From IMG/VR virus record IMGVR_UViG_3300037493_005286, positions 23,454 to 87,453 of that record: a DNA stretch of 64,000 nucleotides. One strand, given 5' to 3'. The translations under genes and the position numbers were made by a program. Each line of letters begins with the position of its first letter. The first letter of the stretch is position 1. Below, one piece after another: positions 31,482 through 40,474 of this stretch. Below the pieces are notes generated by a model. The model did no database searches, was not told where the DNA came from, and worked only from the letters and a program-made list of their open reading frames with translations. Source of the stretch: a virus.

Positions 31482-33485
31482 TTAAATTTCCGCGTCAGCC
31501 GTCCATTGCATTGAACCATCGAAAAACCCGGTAGTAGATGTTGTATTTGTATGAAATTGATTTGTGTTTACATCTGCTACAGTTACGTTGTAAGAGCTTA
31601 AATAGGTACCAACTCGTATTAAGTCAGCTCTACCTTGAGTTCCTGTTTGTGGTGAGTATGTAATTATAGTGGGTGTGACTGCTTTTGTCACTTTAAACGG
31701 TACCCTATGGCTAATATACATTGCACTTAATCCATTAACTCCAAGACCTGCAGGTATGTATGTTGTATACTCGTGGTTCTGTATATCATTAGCTAAGAAT
31801 GTTGTACCTGGAGATACATTTACATTATACCCCTTTTCGTAGTATCGCTGACATAATACTAATTCCGTACCTACTGGCTTGTATTCAAACGGAGTAGGTA
31901 CATTTCCTCTCTCTAGTTGAATTTGTGCAATATCATACCAACCAGTTTTATTAGCAGCAAACCCTGCAGTTAGCAAACTAAAATCAGAATTCGTCATGGC
32001 AGGCCCAGGGAACACAGGCCACCCGGGTCTGCTACTAGCAAAGGCATCGCCAGGGTTACCATGTCTAATCTTTGAACTGTTTGTCCAGAATGTTTTAAGG
32101 TCAACTTGAAATACCCAACTTGATAGTGGCGGTGGCGCTGCCCAAGTGTAAGACGGTGGACTAAGTATTGTGGCACTGGGATCAAACGAAGCTGCAACAA
32201 CTTGCGCTGATGTTGGCATTAAAAATGTATGGTAAAAATATTGCCATACATTAGAAAGTTGAAACACCTTATTTGCTATAGTTGGTGTCCATAGACCTGT
32301 AGGTGTTGAATGTATCTGAGATTCAGATACAATATACGTTGGGTTTTGTGAACGTGCCCAAAACGACAGGGTTACCTCTCTACCTAGCACCTCATAGGCG
32401 TTTTCTAAACTGCATATAGCAAGGGCACCTTCTCCATCAGTATTTATAGTTCCTAGATTAGTTGTTCCGGTAACATTTGATGATAACCGTAAAAAATAAT
32501 TCGAGTTGAAAAAAGCTTGAGATGCAGCATCAGATGTCATACGTATTACGCTATACGTGCCAGTATACCCTGAATTAGGTAAATTAATATACGTATTCCA
32601 TCTATCAGCAGCCTTATACGGTGCAGGTACAGGCCATGCAGCCGGATTAATGGATAAGCTAGTATATATAGATGGGTTATACCTTTGCCAGAAATCAAAA
32701 TTACTATTAATGACCTTATTTTTAAATCCATAGGCTCCACTATCTGTACTTAAAGCACTAAGGCTTAAATCAGTTATTGCTGGCCAGCCACTAGTTAATG
32801 AGCTGGTAAATGCTGAATATACATCATCTCCGAGATAAGTTAAAGTTATTGATTTTGGCAGTAAAGTTATGTTACCAGCAGCAAAAACTAACGGTTCAGC
32901 TATTTTAACGCCTATCTGGACACCATTACCCCCGCTAAGCCCTCGCTCATTATTAAAAGCCGATGTATTAAGTTTCGCAGCATCAATACCACCATCTTTT
33001 ACTATTAGTTTGTTAATAGATGTGTTAATCGCGATACTACTCTCATCCGAGTTAATTTTGATACCATCAATAGTATTAATTATAGCACCTTCAGGATTAA
33101 CCACAGTTCCTGTCGCTGTACTTATTAAAGAAGATGTAACTGTAAGTCTATTACTAGCATCATATGTTATATAAGTATTATCAGGTTTAGCGTTAATATT
33201 CGCCCAGTTTGAAAGGTTAGTAAAATCAGCAGCTGTAAGCTGGTATAGTATGTTATTAGAATAAATAGTATCTCCAACCAAAGCGGTAGTTTGATTTGTT
33301 AGTACTGGTGATGGTGGTAATGTATTGTTACCAACCGAATTACCACCTAGAGATACACCGTCACCTATAAACACCCTGCGAGTATCAATAGTATAACCTA
33401 ATTCACCTTGCTCGAGCGTAACCGACTTACGCTGAAGATCGGTACCACGTCTTATTTTAAGTTTAATAGTTGAAATGTCAGGCAT
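31482..33485 (-). CDS. Large tail-fibre protein with Mtd-type N-terminus and jelly-roll domain
   Basis: The 667-residue protein begins with IRRGTDLQRKSVTLEQGELG and YTIDTRRVFIGDG (about 11-43), the same module as its neighbour. The middle (about 255-505) has the fibre jelly-roll pattern: NSNFDFWQRYNP, KAADRWNTY, VTLSFWARSQ and FQLSNVWQYFYHTF. The C-terminal part has AQIQLERGNVPTPFEYKPVG, a hallmark of phage carbohydrate-binding fibre proteins, followed by CQRYYEKGYNV. It probably binds host glycans. A late-type motif lies 36 nt upstream, an exception to the short spacing. Confidence 0.8.
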   Translation of the reverse strand: MPDISTIKLKIRRGTDLQRKSVTLEQGELGYTIDTRRVFIGDGVSLGGNSVGNNTLPPSPVLTNQTTALVGDTIYSNNILYQLTAADFTNLSNWANINAKPDNTYITYDASNRLTVTSSLISTATGTVVNPEGAIINTIDGIKINSDESSIAINTSINKLIVKDGGIDAAKLNTSAFNNERGLSGGNGVQIGVKIAEPLVFAAGNITLLPKSITLTYLGDDVYSAFTSSLTSGWPAITDLSLSALSTDSGAYGFKNKVINSNFDFWQRYNPSIYTSLSINPAAWPVPAPYKAADRWNTYINLPNSGYTGTYSVIRMTSDAASQAFFNSNYFLRLSSNVTGTTNLGTINTDGEGALAICSLENAYEVLGREVTLSFWARSQNPTYIVSESQIHSTPTGLWTPTIANKVFQLSNVWQYFYHTFLMPTSAQVVAASFDPSATILSPPSYTWAAPPPLSSWVFQVDLKTFWTNSSKIRHGNPGDAFASSRPGWPVFPGPAMTNSDFSLLTAGFAANKTGWYDIAQIQLERGNVPTPFEYKPVGTELVLCQRYYEKGYNVNVSPGTTFLANDIQNHEYTTYIPAGLGVNGLSAMYISHRVPFKVTKAVTPTIITYSPQTGTQGRADLIRVGTYLSSYNVTVADVNTNQFHTNTTSTTGFFDGSMQWTADAEI

Positions 33486-33521
33486 ATATAGTTCACTTGG
33501 TTATATAAAAGTGTCTATGAT

Positions 33522-33529
33522 TATTTATG
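33522..33529 (-). promoter_or_regulatory. Late promoter motif (CATAAATA), long leader
   Basis: CATAAATA lies 36 nt before the ATG at 33485, giving a leader of about 30 nt. This is the clearest exception to the short promoter-to-start spacing. Confidence 0.5.
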
Positions 33530-33565
33530 TTACCACTCTGTATTTCAACTCGATAGATTTTAAAC

Positions 33566-34486
33566 TTATACGTCTATGCTATTCTCAAAAATACCCTTAT
33601 CCGTAAGAGTTACTCTAAAGTAATCACGATCTACAATCTTATACTTACACCACGAAAAGGCATCTTTAAATGTTATTGGTATACAAGCATAATTACCGCA
33701 ACTCTCAGAAGTTAAATTTAATCTTAATAAGAAATCTTTCGCATCTTTCATTCTACTAACATGATTTGAAGTCTCATTAATAAAATTACGTAGTAGGAAT
33801 GTACTCATCGAACATGAAACGTAATTCATACGTACATCCTGTAACATGTAAATAAAACCAGTATTTGCAAATACAAATCCACATCGCATGCCAGCAAATC
33901 CTAGACTCTTACTAAACGTTCTTATGATGCAACAGTTACTATACTTTAATGCTAATTGATGAACTGACTCATAGTTAGAATATTCAATGTACGCCTCATC
34001 GATAATAACAAAATTATTATTGCATACAAGATACTCTACTTCGTCAGGTGTAAATGAATGACCATTATTACCGTTAGGATTAGCAATGTACAATACATCA
34101 TGATTGGTCAAGCAATCAATGTTTATTTGATTAAAATCACTATAGAATATTTCATTAAAAGCAGTACCGTATATTTTACAGTAAACACTAACCATTTCAA
34201 ATGTAGGTGATAGAATAGTAAATTTACTGGTACGTAACATACGTACTATTCTATCAATTAGTTCTGTTGACCCGTAACCTATAGCTAAATTGTTGATATC
34301 AAAATTATAATAGCAACTAATTATTTCATATAGTTCACGTTCATTATTATAGTTTAATATATCCTTATGATCCACATCACCCAACTTAACTTTTACTTGA
34401 TCAAAGAGTACACTATCGTAGCATACATTATTACTCAAGTCAATCAAAGAAGATGATTTATTTATATGCCAATCCGGTCGTCTCAT
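33566..34486 (-). CDS. PLP-dependent aminotransferase, HisC/CobD-like (fold type I)
   Basis: The 306-residue enzyme has IGYGSTELIDRIVRML (about 69-84), SPTFEMVSVYC, IANPNGNNGHSF, FVIIDEAYIEYSN (about 159-171) and the PLP-lysine motif TFSKSLGFAGMRCGF (about 192-206). This matches histidinol-phosphate aminotransferase and threonine-phosphate decarboxylase-like enzymes, though it is shorter than usual (about 350). A phage needs no histidine pathway of its own, so it probably acts on an island metabolite. It overlaps the radical SAM gene upstream by 29 nt, indicating a two-gene unit. Confidence 0.82.
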   Translation of the reverse strand: MRRPDWHINKSSSLIDLSNNVCYDSVLFDQVKVKLGDVDHKDILNYNNERELYEIISCYYNFDINNLAIGYGSTELIDRIVRMLRTSKFTILSPTFEMVSVYCKIYGTAFNEIFYSDFNQINIDCLTNHDVLYIANPNGNNGHSFTPDEVEYLVCNNNFVIIDEAYIEYSNYESVHQLALKYSNCCIIRTFSKSLGFAGMRCGFVFANTGFIYMLQDVRMNYVSCSMSTFLLRNFINETSNHVSRMKDAKDFLLRLNLTSESCGNYACIPITFKDAFSWCKYKIVDRDYFRVTLTDKGIFENSIDV

Positions 34487-35306
34487 TGAATAGGTTATAT
34501 TCGGTTTCCCCTCTTAACGTTCCACACGCATTGCACTTATTACACGGTGAATGATTACGACCATTTAATAATTTAGCTTTAAATTCATTATATGCTTTTC
34601 CTAGCCAGACGTCTCGTATAGATTGTTCGCTTACATTCCCAAGAGTTAACGTTCTTGCCCAGTCATTATCACATGTAAGTACATCGCCATTCCAGTCAAT
34701 AAACAATTTATAGAATGGTCTATAGCATGGTTTTTGTATATTCAGTAAATTGTTATCAAAAGCAATTTCTTTTCGATTTACTATGTTAAGACCGTAATCA
34801 ATAGACGCATCATAATGATGGCGATATATCATTTGAATTGGTATATCGCCTTTAAGATTGTTAAAGTAAGCTGTAGCATCATGATCGTACATACTTACAG
34901 CTATAACATTACAACCAGCTTCATATAAAGAAGCTATTCGCTCAGCCGTTAGCAAATCACCATTTGTATTTATTTCAAGATACTTTAAATTAGTATTACA
35001 CACTCGTATTGCAGCTATACACTGTTCTAATTGTTGGTGCAATAACGGTTCACCAAATCCTACGAACCCTACATGATTGGTAAACTTAATATCAGCCAGG
35101 TCCCTTCCTATTTTTTCGCACAACTCAACAGATATTCTTGTATGTGTTGATGGATACAATTTAGAATTGCTACGTGGACAGAAACTACATTTACGTGTAC
35201 ACGATTCACTTGGATTTATTTCAACACTCTTAAGTGAGCTCAACAAGTCATACGGTGTATGTGTATTGTATTGACTGTTTCTTATATCTGTTATTGTTAA
35301 ACTCAT
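34458..35306 (-). CDS. Radical SAM/SPASM enzyme (third of the island)
   Basis: The 282-residue protein has the radical SAM cluster CTRKCSFCPR (Cys at about 36, 40 and 43), a GFGEPLL loop for SAM binding, and YLEINTNGDLL. The C-terminal SPASM-like region has CYRPFYKLFIDWNGDVLTCDND followed by CNKCNAC, sites for an auxiliary Fe-S cluster. Substrates of this class include peptides and sugar-like metabolites. It lacks the GSGG motif of the other two island radical SAM proteins. TATAAT 5 nt before the ATG is a possible own promoter after a 220-bp gap. Confidence 0.85.
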   Translation of the reverse strand: MSLTITDIRNSQYNTHTPYDLLSSLKSVEINPSESCTRKCSFCPRSNSKLYPSTHTRISVELCEKIGRDLADIKFTNHVGFVGFGEPLLHQQLEQCIAAIRVCNTNLKYLEINTNGDLLTAERIASLYEAGCNVIAVSMYDHDATAYFNNLKGDIPIQMIYRHHYDASIDYGLNIVNRKEIAFDNNLLNIQKPCYRPFYKLFIDWNGDVLTCDNDWARTLTLGNVSEQSIRDVWLGKAYNEFKAKLLNGRNHSPCNKCNACGTLRGETEYNLFNETTGLAYK

Positions 35307-35527
35307 ACTAGATTATACTTATATTATATATTACTATACTCACAATTCTCGTATATTCTCGTAATTTTTAACTCAGTAACTACCTCTTTCAAAGTGGAGA
35401 GCCTTAGGAGAATCATCTTGAAACTTTTAATACTACAGTACTAACTAATATTATTCAATAGGGAGAGACACAATCTCTGAATCAATTAACCATATAAATT
35501 GACGTAAGCCCTGACTTAATGTAAATG
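35307..35527. other. 220-bp gap inside the island
   Basis: I see no convincing gene. The stretch has a tandem ATTCTCGTA repeat (35345-35353 and 35355-35363), a 5-bp hairpin (AGAGA 35464-35468 with TCTCT 35474-35478) and, on the minus strand, TATAAT (35312-35317) five bases from the next start. A 30-codon minus-strand frame (35324-35416) has no promoter-like spacing and is not called. Confidence 0.5.
35312..35317 (-). promoter_or_regulatory. Possible -10 box (TATAAT) before the third radical SAM gene
   Basis: TATAAT on the minus strand lies 5 nt (CTAGT) before the ATG at 35306. The spacer equals that of the late promoter at 14652. No convincing -35 box is visible. Confidence 0.4.
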
Positions 35528-36169
35528 TTATTCATAAATTTTGTATAGGCTTATGTATGCTTCTGCATAAGCTTTATTACATTCCATGCCACGAAAACGT
35601 GCATATGTTTCTATACCAGTTTGGCTTCGAGGATTAGGATATGTCTTTACTTCACTTTGATACATATTCATCATATGCCACTTGGACTTTACATCAGCTT
35701 CACTTAACGCTAGATATGTATTAGGAAAAAACGGTTTATAGCCCTGCGTAGTAGATGAAGGTACTTCATAACACAAACATTCAGCTGCCTGTGTATGTTG
35801 TATTCTACGAAAAGCAATTGCTGCTGATTTATGAACCGCAGTATGATCACTACTAATATCACCGTCAAACGGTATAAACACAACATCGGGGGTCACCTCT
35901 AAGTAAACCTTTTCAATATCTTTAATAAGATCAGACGATGATACTTGATCAAGTCGCTCATCCATATAATTCAACAAATGATATGTTATACCTGTTAGCT
36001 TATGTAGCTGTTGCGTATCGTGTATATTAGTAGTATACGATGAACTTCTATGCGCAACAATAATAACATGAATGTCTTTATCTAAATTTTGAGATATACA
36101 ACCACCACATCCGAGTATTTCGTCATCTGCATGTGGTGCAACTATAAGCATCTTATTGTAATTTTTCAT
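35528..36169 (-). CDS. PIG-L/LmbE-type N-deacetylase
   Basis: The 213-residue enzyme has the zinc-site motif PHADDEILGCGG (about 12-23) and the second motif SDHTAVHKSA (about 107-116), which define LmbE-like deacetylases of N-acetyl sugars and related compounds. It would expose an amine on a sugar intermediate. It overlaps the upstream epimerase gene by 17 nt, so the two are translated together. This fits a nucleotide-sugar or aminocyclitol pathway. Confidence 0.88.
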   Translation of the reverse strand: MKNYNKMLIVAPHADDEILGCGGCISQNLDKDIHVIIVAHRSSSYTTNIHDTQQLHKLTGITYHLLNYMDERLDQVSSSDLIKDIEKVYLEVTPDVVFIPFDGDISSDHTAVHKSAAIAFRRIQHTQAAECLCYEVPSSTTQGYKPFFPNTYLALSEADVKSKWHMMNMYQSEVKTYPNPRSQTGIETYARFRGMECNKAYAEAYISLYKIYE

Positions 36170-37043
36170 CTATTTGCCTCCATATCCACTCTTGTAAATC
36201 TATACGTTGTTTAAAGTTTAGTATATTCATCGCTTTATTCAACTTAATACTTTTACCTTTATACTCAATAGTACCTGTATCATTATAGGTAACTTGTAAA
36301 TTCTTAACCTTAGATTGTATTATATCAATAATATCACGTAATGTATAGGAACGTATACCGTCAACACTGATAGTTTCATTACATGTACTATCGTAATACT
36401 CTACTACTGATGTAACAGTACGTGCTATATCATCTACATGTATAAAGTTTCTATAACCATCGCTAGAAATAGAGATAGTATTATTATTTTTAGCATTTCT
36501 TATAAACGTGGATATCGCAGTTCGTGGATTAGCATGCTCACCGTAGATTGTACCATACCGTAATATAGTATAATCTAGTCCAAAACATTGCTGATAACTT
36601 CTAATAAGCATTTCTCCGCAAATTTTAGTAGTTGTATACATACTAGTACCTACATTTACATTTAATAGCGTATCTTCATCCACTACATTACCTAAACATT
36701 CACCATAAACCCAGCATGTGCTTGAAAATACTATACGTTTAACATTATTTTTAACGCACGCATTCAATACATTGTGTAAACCTACAATGTTAGTTGATAT
36801 AGACAGCTCTGGATCGTCATTATTTTTAGTCGCTTCAGAAATTGCAGCAAACATATAAACTACATCTACATTTTTAAGTAATTCACTGAGCTTATCTGCC
36901 TCTACTGTAATATCACAGTGATCATACGGGTAATTGCCAATAGAACTACTAATATCTATAATTTGCGTGTCGTGATTATCTCTTAACATATCAAATACAC
37001 GAGACCCGATAAATCCATTACCGCCAATTAACTTAATGTTCAT
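36153..37043 (-). CDS. NAD-dependent sugar epimerase/dehydratase (extended SDR)
   Basis: The 296-residue protein has the Rossmann motif GGNGFIGSRVFD (about 7-18), an Asp-containing DITVE, AAISEA, the S-x-n-Y-x-x-x-K catalytic pair in FSSTCWVYGE and MYTTTKICGE (about 107-116, 135-144) and RYGTIYGEHANPR. The family acts on nucleotide-activated sugars (GalE, RmlB and related). The exact reaction cannot be told. It overlaps the RmlD-like gene by 11 nt. Confidence 0.88.
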   Translation of the reverse strand: MNIKLIGGNGFIGSRVFDMLRDNHDTQIIDISSSIGNYPYDHCDITVEADKLSELLKNVDVVYMFAAISEATKNNDDPELSISTNIVGLHNVLNACVKNNVKRIVFSSTCWVYGECLGNVVDEDTLLNVNVGTSMYTTTKICGEMLIRSYQQCFGLDYTILRYGTIYGEHANPRTAISTFIRNAKNNNTISISSDGYRNFIHVDDIARTVTSVVEYYDSTCNETISVDGIRSYTLRDIIDIIQSKVKNLQVTYNDTGTIEYKGKSIKLNKAMNILNFKQRIDLQEWIWRQIDEKLQ

Positions 37044-37854
37044 ATATAAATCTTTTTTGTTCGTTTATCATACATTGTAGTGTAGGTACCGATACGACAG
37101 GGTGAATAGTAGTTAAACTTCTATCTAAAGTATTGTTTATTATTGTATTACTAATAGTATTAGCACTTGTAGGTATTACAGTCATATTAAGACCGTATAC
37201 CTCATTTAACAAGCAAATTAATTCATACTTACTGACTATAGTTCGTGAATATACATGACGTATACCGCTCCAAAGCGTTATACCATCATTTCTTACCATT
37301 CGTTCAATTAGCTTAGCTACTTCCAACCCAGTTATACCATTCCAAAGACAATTAGTATAGCCAGTAACTTGTTTATTTGCATTTTTAAGAGCAAATTCAA
37401 GTAATCCGATTTTGTTATATCGTTCTTCACCAATAAAACTAACTCTCATTACTGTACTCCTTATATCGTCGTGACGTTTTGTCTGGCCATACCAGTCATA
37501 AGCATCATAAGTATCAGTTTCGTTATAATTACCACGATTCCCGCTATATACACAATCTGATGAAAAGTTAACCAGTCTACAATCAACTTTACTACAAATT
37601 TTATCAAGTCTTAACGGAAAATTATAGTTAACATCTAAAGCATGCTGATATGATTGTATATTAGGCTTAAGTAACCCAATACAATTAACTACAACATCAC
37701 CTTTACTTAAAGTTGAAGCAAACTTTCCTGAGTTAAAGTTATATACATTACACCGCGAACGATCATAATCTTCTACTGTATAACCGCATTGTTTAAAATA
37801 CTTTGAAACATATGTTCCAAGCATTCCATTACATCCTAATACGCGTATTTTCAT
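37033..37854 (-). CDS. RmlD-like dTDP-sugar reductase (SDR)
   Basis: The 273-residue protein matches dTDP-4-dehydrorhamnose reductase-like SDRs. It has GCNGMLGTYVSKYF (about 8-21), NCIGLLKP, FSSDCVYSGN (about 97-106) and DWYGQTKRHDD (about 119-129), which includes Y-x-x-x-K. RmlD reduces a 4-keto sugar, and a similar enzyme (StrL) makes dihydrostreptose. The gene overlaps the DegT-like aminotransferase gene by 4 nt. It forms a sugar module with the epimerase, aminotransferase and deacetylase. Confidence 0.85.
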   Translation of the reverse strand: MKIRVLGCNGMLGTYVSKYFKQCGYTVEDYDRSRCNVYNFNSGKFASTLSKGDVVVNCIGLLKPNIQSYQHALDVNYNFPLRLDKICSKVDCRLVNFSSDCVYSGNRGNYNETDTYDAYDWYGQTKRHDDIRSTVMRVSFIGEERYNKIGLLEFALKNANKQVTGYTNCLWNGITGLEVAKLIERMVRNDGITLWSGIRHVYSRTIVSKYELICLLNEVYGLNMTVIPTSANTISNTIINNTLDRSLTTIHPVVSVPTLQCMINEQKRFIYEH

Positions 37855-38462
37855 TTTTTAAATACTTTAAGTTGGCTAAGATCAACAGCATATTCTGCAG
37901 CAGCGCCGCATACTGTTTGCATACTACTCTTTGCTCTATAAAATTGTTCTATACCGCGCGCGGCTTGTTCAGGAGTCATATACATGTGATAGCCTAACAT
38001 ATCAACGTCAGTTTTTAAGATTTCATTGTAATAATAACTTGCTCGGCCATCATATCGTGCTTTGCGTAACCATTCAACTGCTGCAGCATCATCTGTTAAT
38101 ATCATACCTCCTTTTCCGATAGGTATGATTTTCTTAAAGTGAAATGATAGACAAACAAACCCACCATTATACATATCCTTTTCAAAACGGCATGCGCTAT
38201 CAACTACTGGATATGGAGATAATTGATAGTCACCAACCCAATCACTATCAACAAATTCAACATCATACCCAGCATGTATGATTGACATTGGAACCGATAA
38301 GTATGTTTTCTTGGGTACCTGTACTGGCTGATCTCCGTTCAAATACTTAAATGCTAAAAACAATGCATTAGAACAAGAATCAACGGCAACTGCATATTTA
38401 CTTCCGCAATATGCTGCAACCTCTTTTTCAAAAAATTCTACAGTATCCCAAACACCGTTCAT
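37851..38462 (-). CDS. Short DegT/DnrJ/EryC1/StrS-type sugar aminotransferase
   Basis: At 203 residues this is about half the usual length (about 370-400). It has the family start FEKEVAAYCGSKYAVAVDSCSNAL (about 10-34), a PVVDSACRFEKD segment, the PLP-lysine motif SFHFKKIIPIGKGGMIL (about 125-141) and HMYMTPEQAARGIEQF. The C-terminal domain is missing. No frameshift remnant follows, since the RmlD-like gene begins at its stop. It may be a minimal enzyme, or a degenerate one with partners. The family aminates keto-sugars and, in streptomycin biosynthesis, keto-inositols. Confidence 0.82.
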   Translation of the reverse strand: MNGVWDTVEFFEKEVAAYCGSKYAVAVDSCSNALFLAFKYLNGDQPVQVPKKTYLSVPMSIIHAGYDVEFVDSDWVGDYQLSPYPVVDSACRFEKDMYNGGFVCLSFHFKKIIPIGKGGMILTDDAAAVEWLRKARYDGRASYYYNEILKTDVDMLGYHMYMTPEQAARGIEQFYRAKSSMQTVCGAAAEYAVDLSQLKVFKK

Positions 38463-38493
38463 ATTACAATGTTATAATAATATACTTAAAAAT

Positions 38494-39165
38494 CTACACG
38501 TTAAGTTTTTTTGGATCGCCGTAGTAATGAACAATATAGGGTCGGTTAGCTGTATTTACCTCGTGATTATTATAATTCCAACGCACATCTAAAAATTTAC
38601 AATGATCACGTCCAAGTAGTAAGTTGAATGCAACTTCATCACTATAGGAATATCTAGCACTTTCATATAAATTGAAAATATCTAAAAATTTTTGAGTGTA
38701 TTTATTTTGATTCCACTTCTTACAGTCAACTAGCATTACACCTGCATTAAAAAACGGCCATTCATCACGAATAACTATGGACTTTAATTGTAGAGTTGGA
38801 GGATACACTTCAAATGCACCCGCATGAGTTCTTAATCTGCTACACTCTACTACACCTAAAGTAGAATCACCTAAATCTGTATCATATAACTTTTTTATAT
38901 TAGTTTGACACACCGTGTCACTATCAAGAAATATTATTTTCTCGTTAAAATGTTCAAATATAAAAGGTCGATTTAAAAAAAACTGCTGAATCTTTCGCTC
39001 AATCTTAACAAATGTAAGATTTGAATTATTAATACTGTCTAAATCGCCAAAATGAAATATAAAAAATTCTATAGGACTATCGCCTTTGTAAAATTGCTTT
39101 ACAAAGGCGATAGACGTACATGTCAACTCATAGTAATCTTTACTTATTAAATAACAAATCTTCAT
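38494..39165 (-). CDS. GT8-family glycosyltransferase
   Basis: The 223-residue GT-A enzyme has the DxD site in FNEKIIFLDSDTVCQTNIKKLY (about 73-94), FFNAGVMLVDCKKWNQ (about 138-153) and YSDEVAFNLLLG, the signatures of galactosyl/glycogenin-like GT8 enzymes. A C-terminal HYYGDPKKLNV resembles the family's terminal His/Lys pair that binds the nucleotide diphosphate. It overlaps the upstream transferase by 4 nt. The acceptor is unknown. Confidence 0.88.
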   Translation of the reverse strand: MKICYLISKDYYELTCTSIAFVKQFYKGDSPIEFFIFHFGDLDSINNSNLTFVKIERKIQQFFLNRPFIFEHFNEKIIFLDSDTVCQTNIKKLYDTDLGDSTLGVVECSRLRTHAGAFEVYPPTLQLKSIVIRDEWPFFNAGVMLVDCKKWNQNKYTQKFLDIFNLYESARYSYSDEVAFNLLLGRDHCKFLDVRWNYNNHEVNTANRPYIVHYYGDPKKLNV

Positions 39166-39956
39166 TTATACTTACTTTGTTCGTCAAGATAGGGTTTAGT
39201 GAACTTTGCTTCGCCAGAACCAGGCCATATATAATTATCTTGATTATAATTATATTGTATTGTATTCCAATTTTCAACCGTAACGTCACGCCAATTTAAA
39301 TCCTCAACATGACTTATATCTTCACACAGACGTATTGCAGATTGATCTAAATTATAAACATTCTCAATAGCAAACTGATCACTATCCCAGTCAGTCATAC
39401 TTTCTTCGGTCATCTTTTGTACGCGTTTAAAGAAGTTAATTGTTTTAACATTGTTAACACCTACTATACAACTACATTCCCAGCAGCGCTGTCGCGGATA
39501 CCTATCAGCATCAGTAGCTACATTACATAATACATCATACTGCTTAAAGAAGTCTGTTAACTGTGTAAGGTCTTTACGTACAATAGTATCAGCATCTAGT
39601 AATATTACTACATCTTCTTTTAACGCTTCTAAACAATACAATATATTTCTGTACCGTGTATTGCTTACAAAGCATTGCTTGTGTGATAGTAAATGCGCAC
39701 CATGAGGTCCTCTTTTATCTAAATCTGTACTTAATACAGTACCTGCTCTAAAATATTGACGCTTTGTTGATAGATTTAATTGCTCATTAACTATAATAGC
39801 ACCTGGATGTGAGTTTTGCAATAATTGAATTTCAGAAGCCGTACAATCGATTGCACGGCAGTGTACACGCAGGCACGGACTATTAACCGCGATGCTCTTT
39901 AAAAGATGTGACGAATGTTTAACGTAATTACTATCAGTTGAAAGTGTTATAATCAT
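39162..39956 (-). CDS. GT-A glycosyltransferase (GT8-like)
   Basis: The 264-residue protein has the metal-binding site in DVVILLDADTIVRKDLTQL (about 115-133), preceded by RNILYCLEALK, and WDSDQFAIENVY (about 190-201), which matches the DQ...N step of these enzymes. Conserved C-terminal IWPGSGEAKFTKPYLDEQSKYK closes the active site. It is more divergent than its neighbour at 38494. Two coupled glycosyltransferases suggest a disaccharide or two different linkages. Confidence 0.78.
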   Translation of the reverse strand: MIITLSTDSNYVKHSSHLLKSIAVNSPCLRVHCRAIDCTASEIQLLQNSHPGAIIVNEQLNLSTKRQYFRAGTVLSTDLDKRGPHGAHLLSHKQCFVSNTRYRNILYCLEALKEDVVILLDADTIVRKDLTQLTDFFKQYDVLCNVATDADRYPRQRCWECSCIVGVNNVKTINFFKRVQKMTEESMTDWDSDQFAIENVYNLDQSAIRLCEDISHVEDLNWRDVTVENWNTIQYNYNQDNYIWPGSGEAKFTKPYLDEQSKYK

Positions 39957-39986
39957 ACTAAAGATGTATTACTCATAATATACCAT

Positions 39987-40469
39987 CTATACTATAAAAT
40001 CTACTATTAAAACAACTCTCTCCTCGCAACTGAGATTCCGTGCGCTGTGAGTAATGCTATCATTAAAAACAAGCATCTCTCCTGCGATCCACCTCTTAAT
40101 ACTGTCACCCACGGTAATAGTTGCACCCTTAGGGCAAATAATACCTAAATGAGATCTTAATATATTTGGAGTTTTAGCACCAGAATGTGGATAAATAATA
40201 CATCCTGGCTTCATTACAGAGAAAAAGCATCTAGCTAAATTAGGTACATTCTTAATTAAAGAACTAATTAACGGACATTGTTGTAAATTTTCTTTATAGT
40301 ATTCACCCTTGTATAAAAAAAACACAGTAGACCATCCGTGGTTATGTATATGATCTTCACCAATAACTACTTGTTGATTTTTTTGAATTAGTTCAAATTC
40401 ACGTTTAATGCCTTCCCAGTTTTCCTTGAAGGGCTCTAAAAATGGATAATCTTCAATATTACTAAACAT
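39987..40469 (-). CDS. Aspartyl/asparaginyl beta-hydroxylase-like oxygenase
   Basis: The 160-residue protein matches the AspH 2-oxoglutarate/Fe(II) fold. GCIIYPHSGAKTPNILRSHLGI (about 89-110) contains the first His and the RxHL motif. GATITVGDSIKRWIAGEMLVFNDSITHSARNLS (about 114-146) contains the second metal His, and EERVVLIVDF supplies the Arg that binds 2-oxoglutarate. It would hydroxylate a peptide side chain or a small molecule. It lies next to a second 2OG-Fe oxygenase gene, a striking pair for a phage. Confidence 0.85.
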   Translation of the reverse strand: MFSNIEDYPFLEPFKENWEGIKREFELIQKNQQVVIGEDHIHNHGWSTVFFLYKGEYYKENLQQCPLISSLIKNVPNLARCFFSVMKPGCIIYPHSGAKTPNILRSHLGIICPKGATITVGDSIKRWIAGEMLVFNDSITHSARNLSCEERVVLIVDFIV

Positions 40470-40474
40470 AATAA

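Noticed and set aside
30587-33485. Diversity-generating retroelement associated with the Mtd-like modules
   Set aside because: No reverse transcriptase or template/variable repeat pair was seen in the window.
33566-34486. Histidine biosynthesis gene hisC
   Set aside because: No other histidine genes are present and the enzyme is coupled to a radical SAM gene, so only the family level is supported.
35324-35416. Thirty-codon minus-strand frame in the island gap, considered as a precursor-peptide gene for the radical SAM enzymes
   Set aside because: It has no promoter at the usual 5-9 nt, no core-peptide-like pattern beyond one Cys, and such short frames are common in AT-rich DNA.
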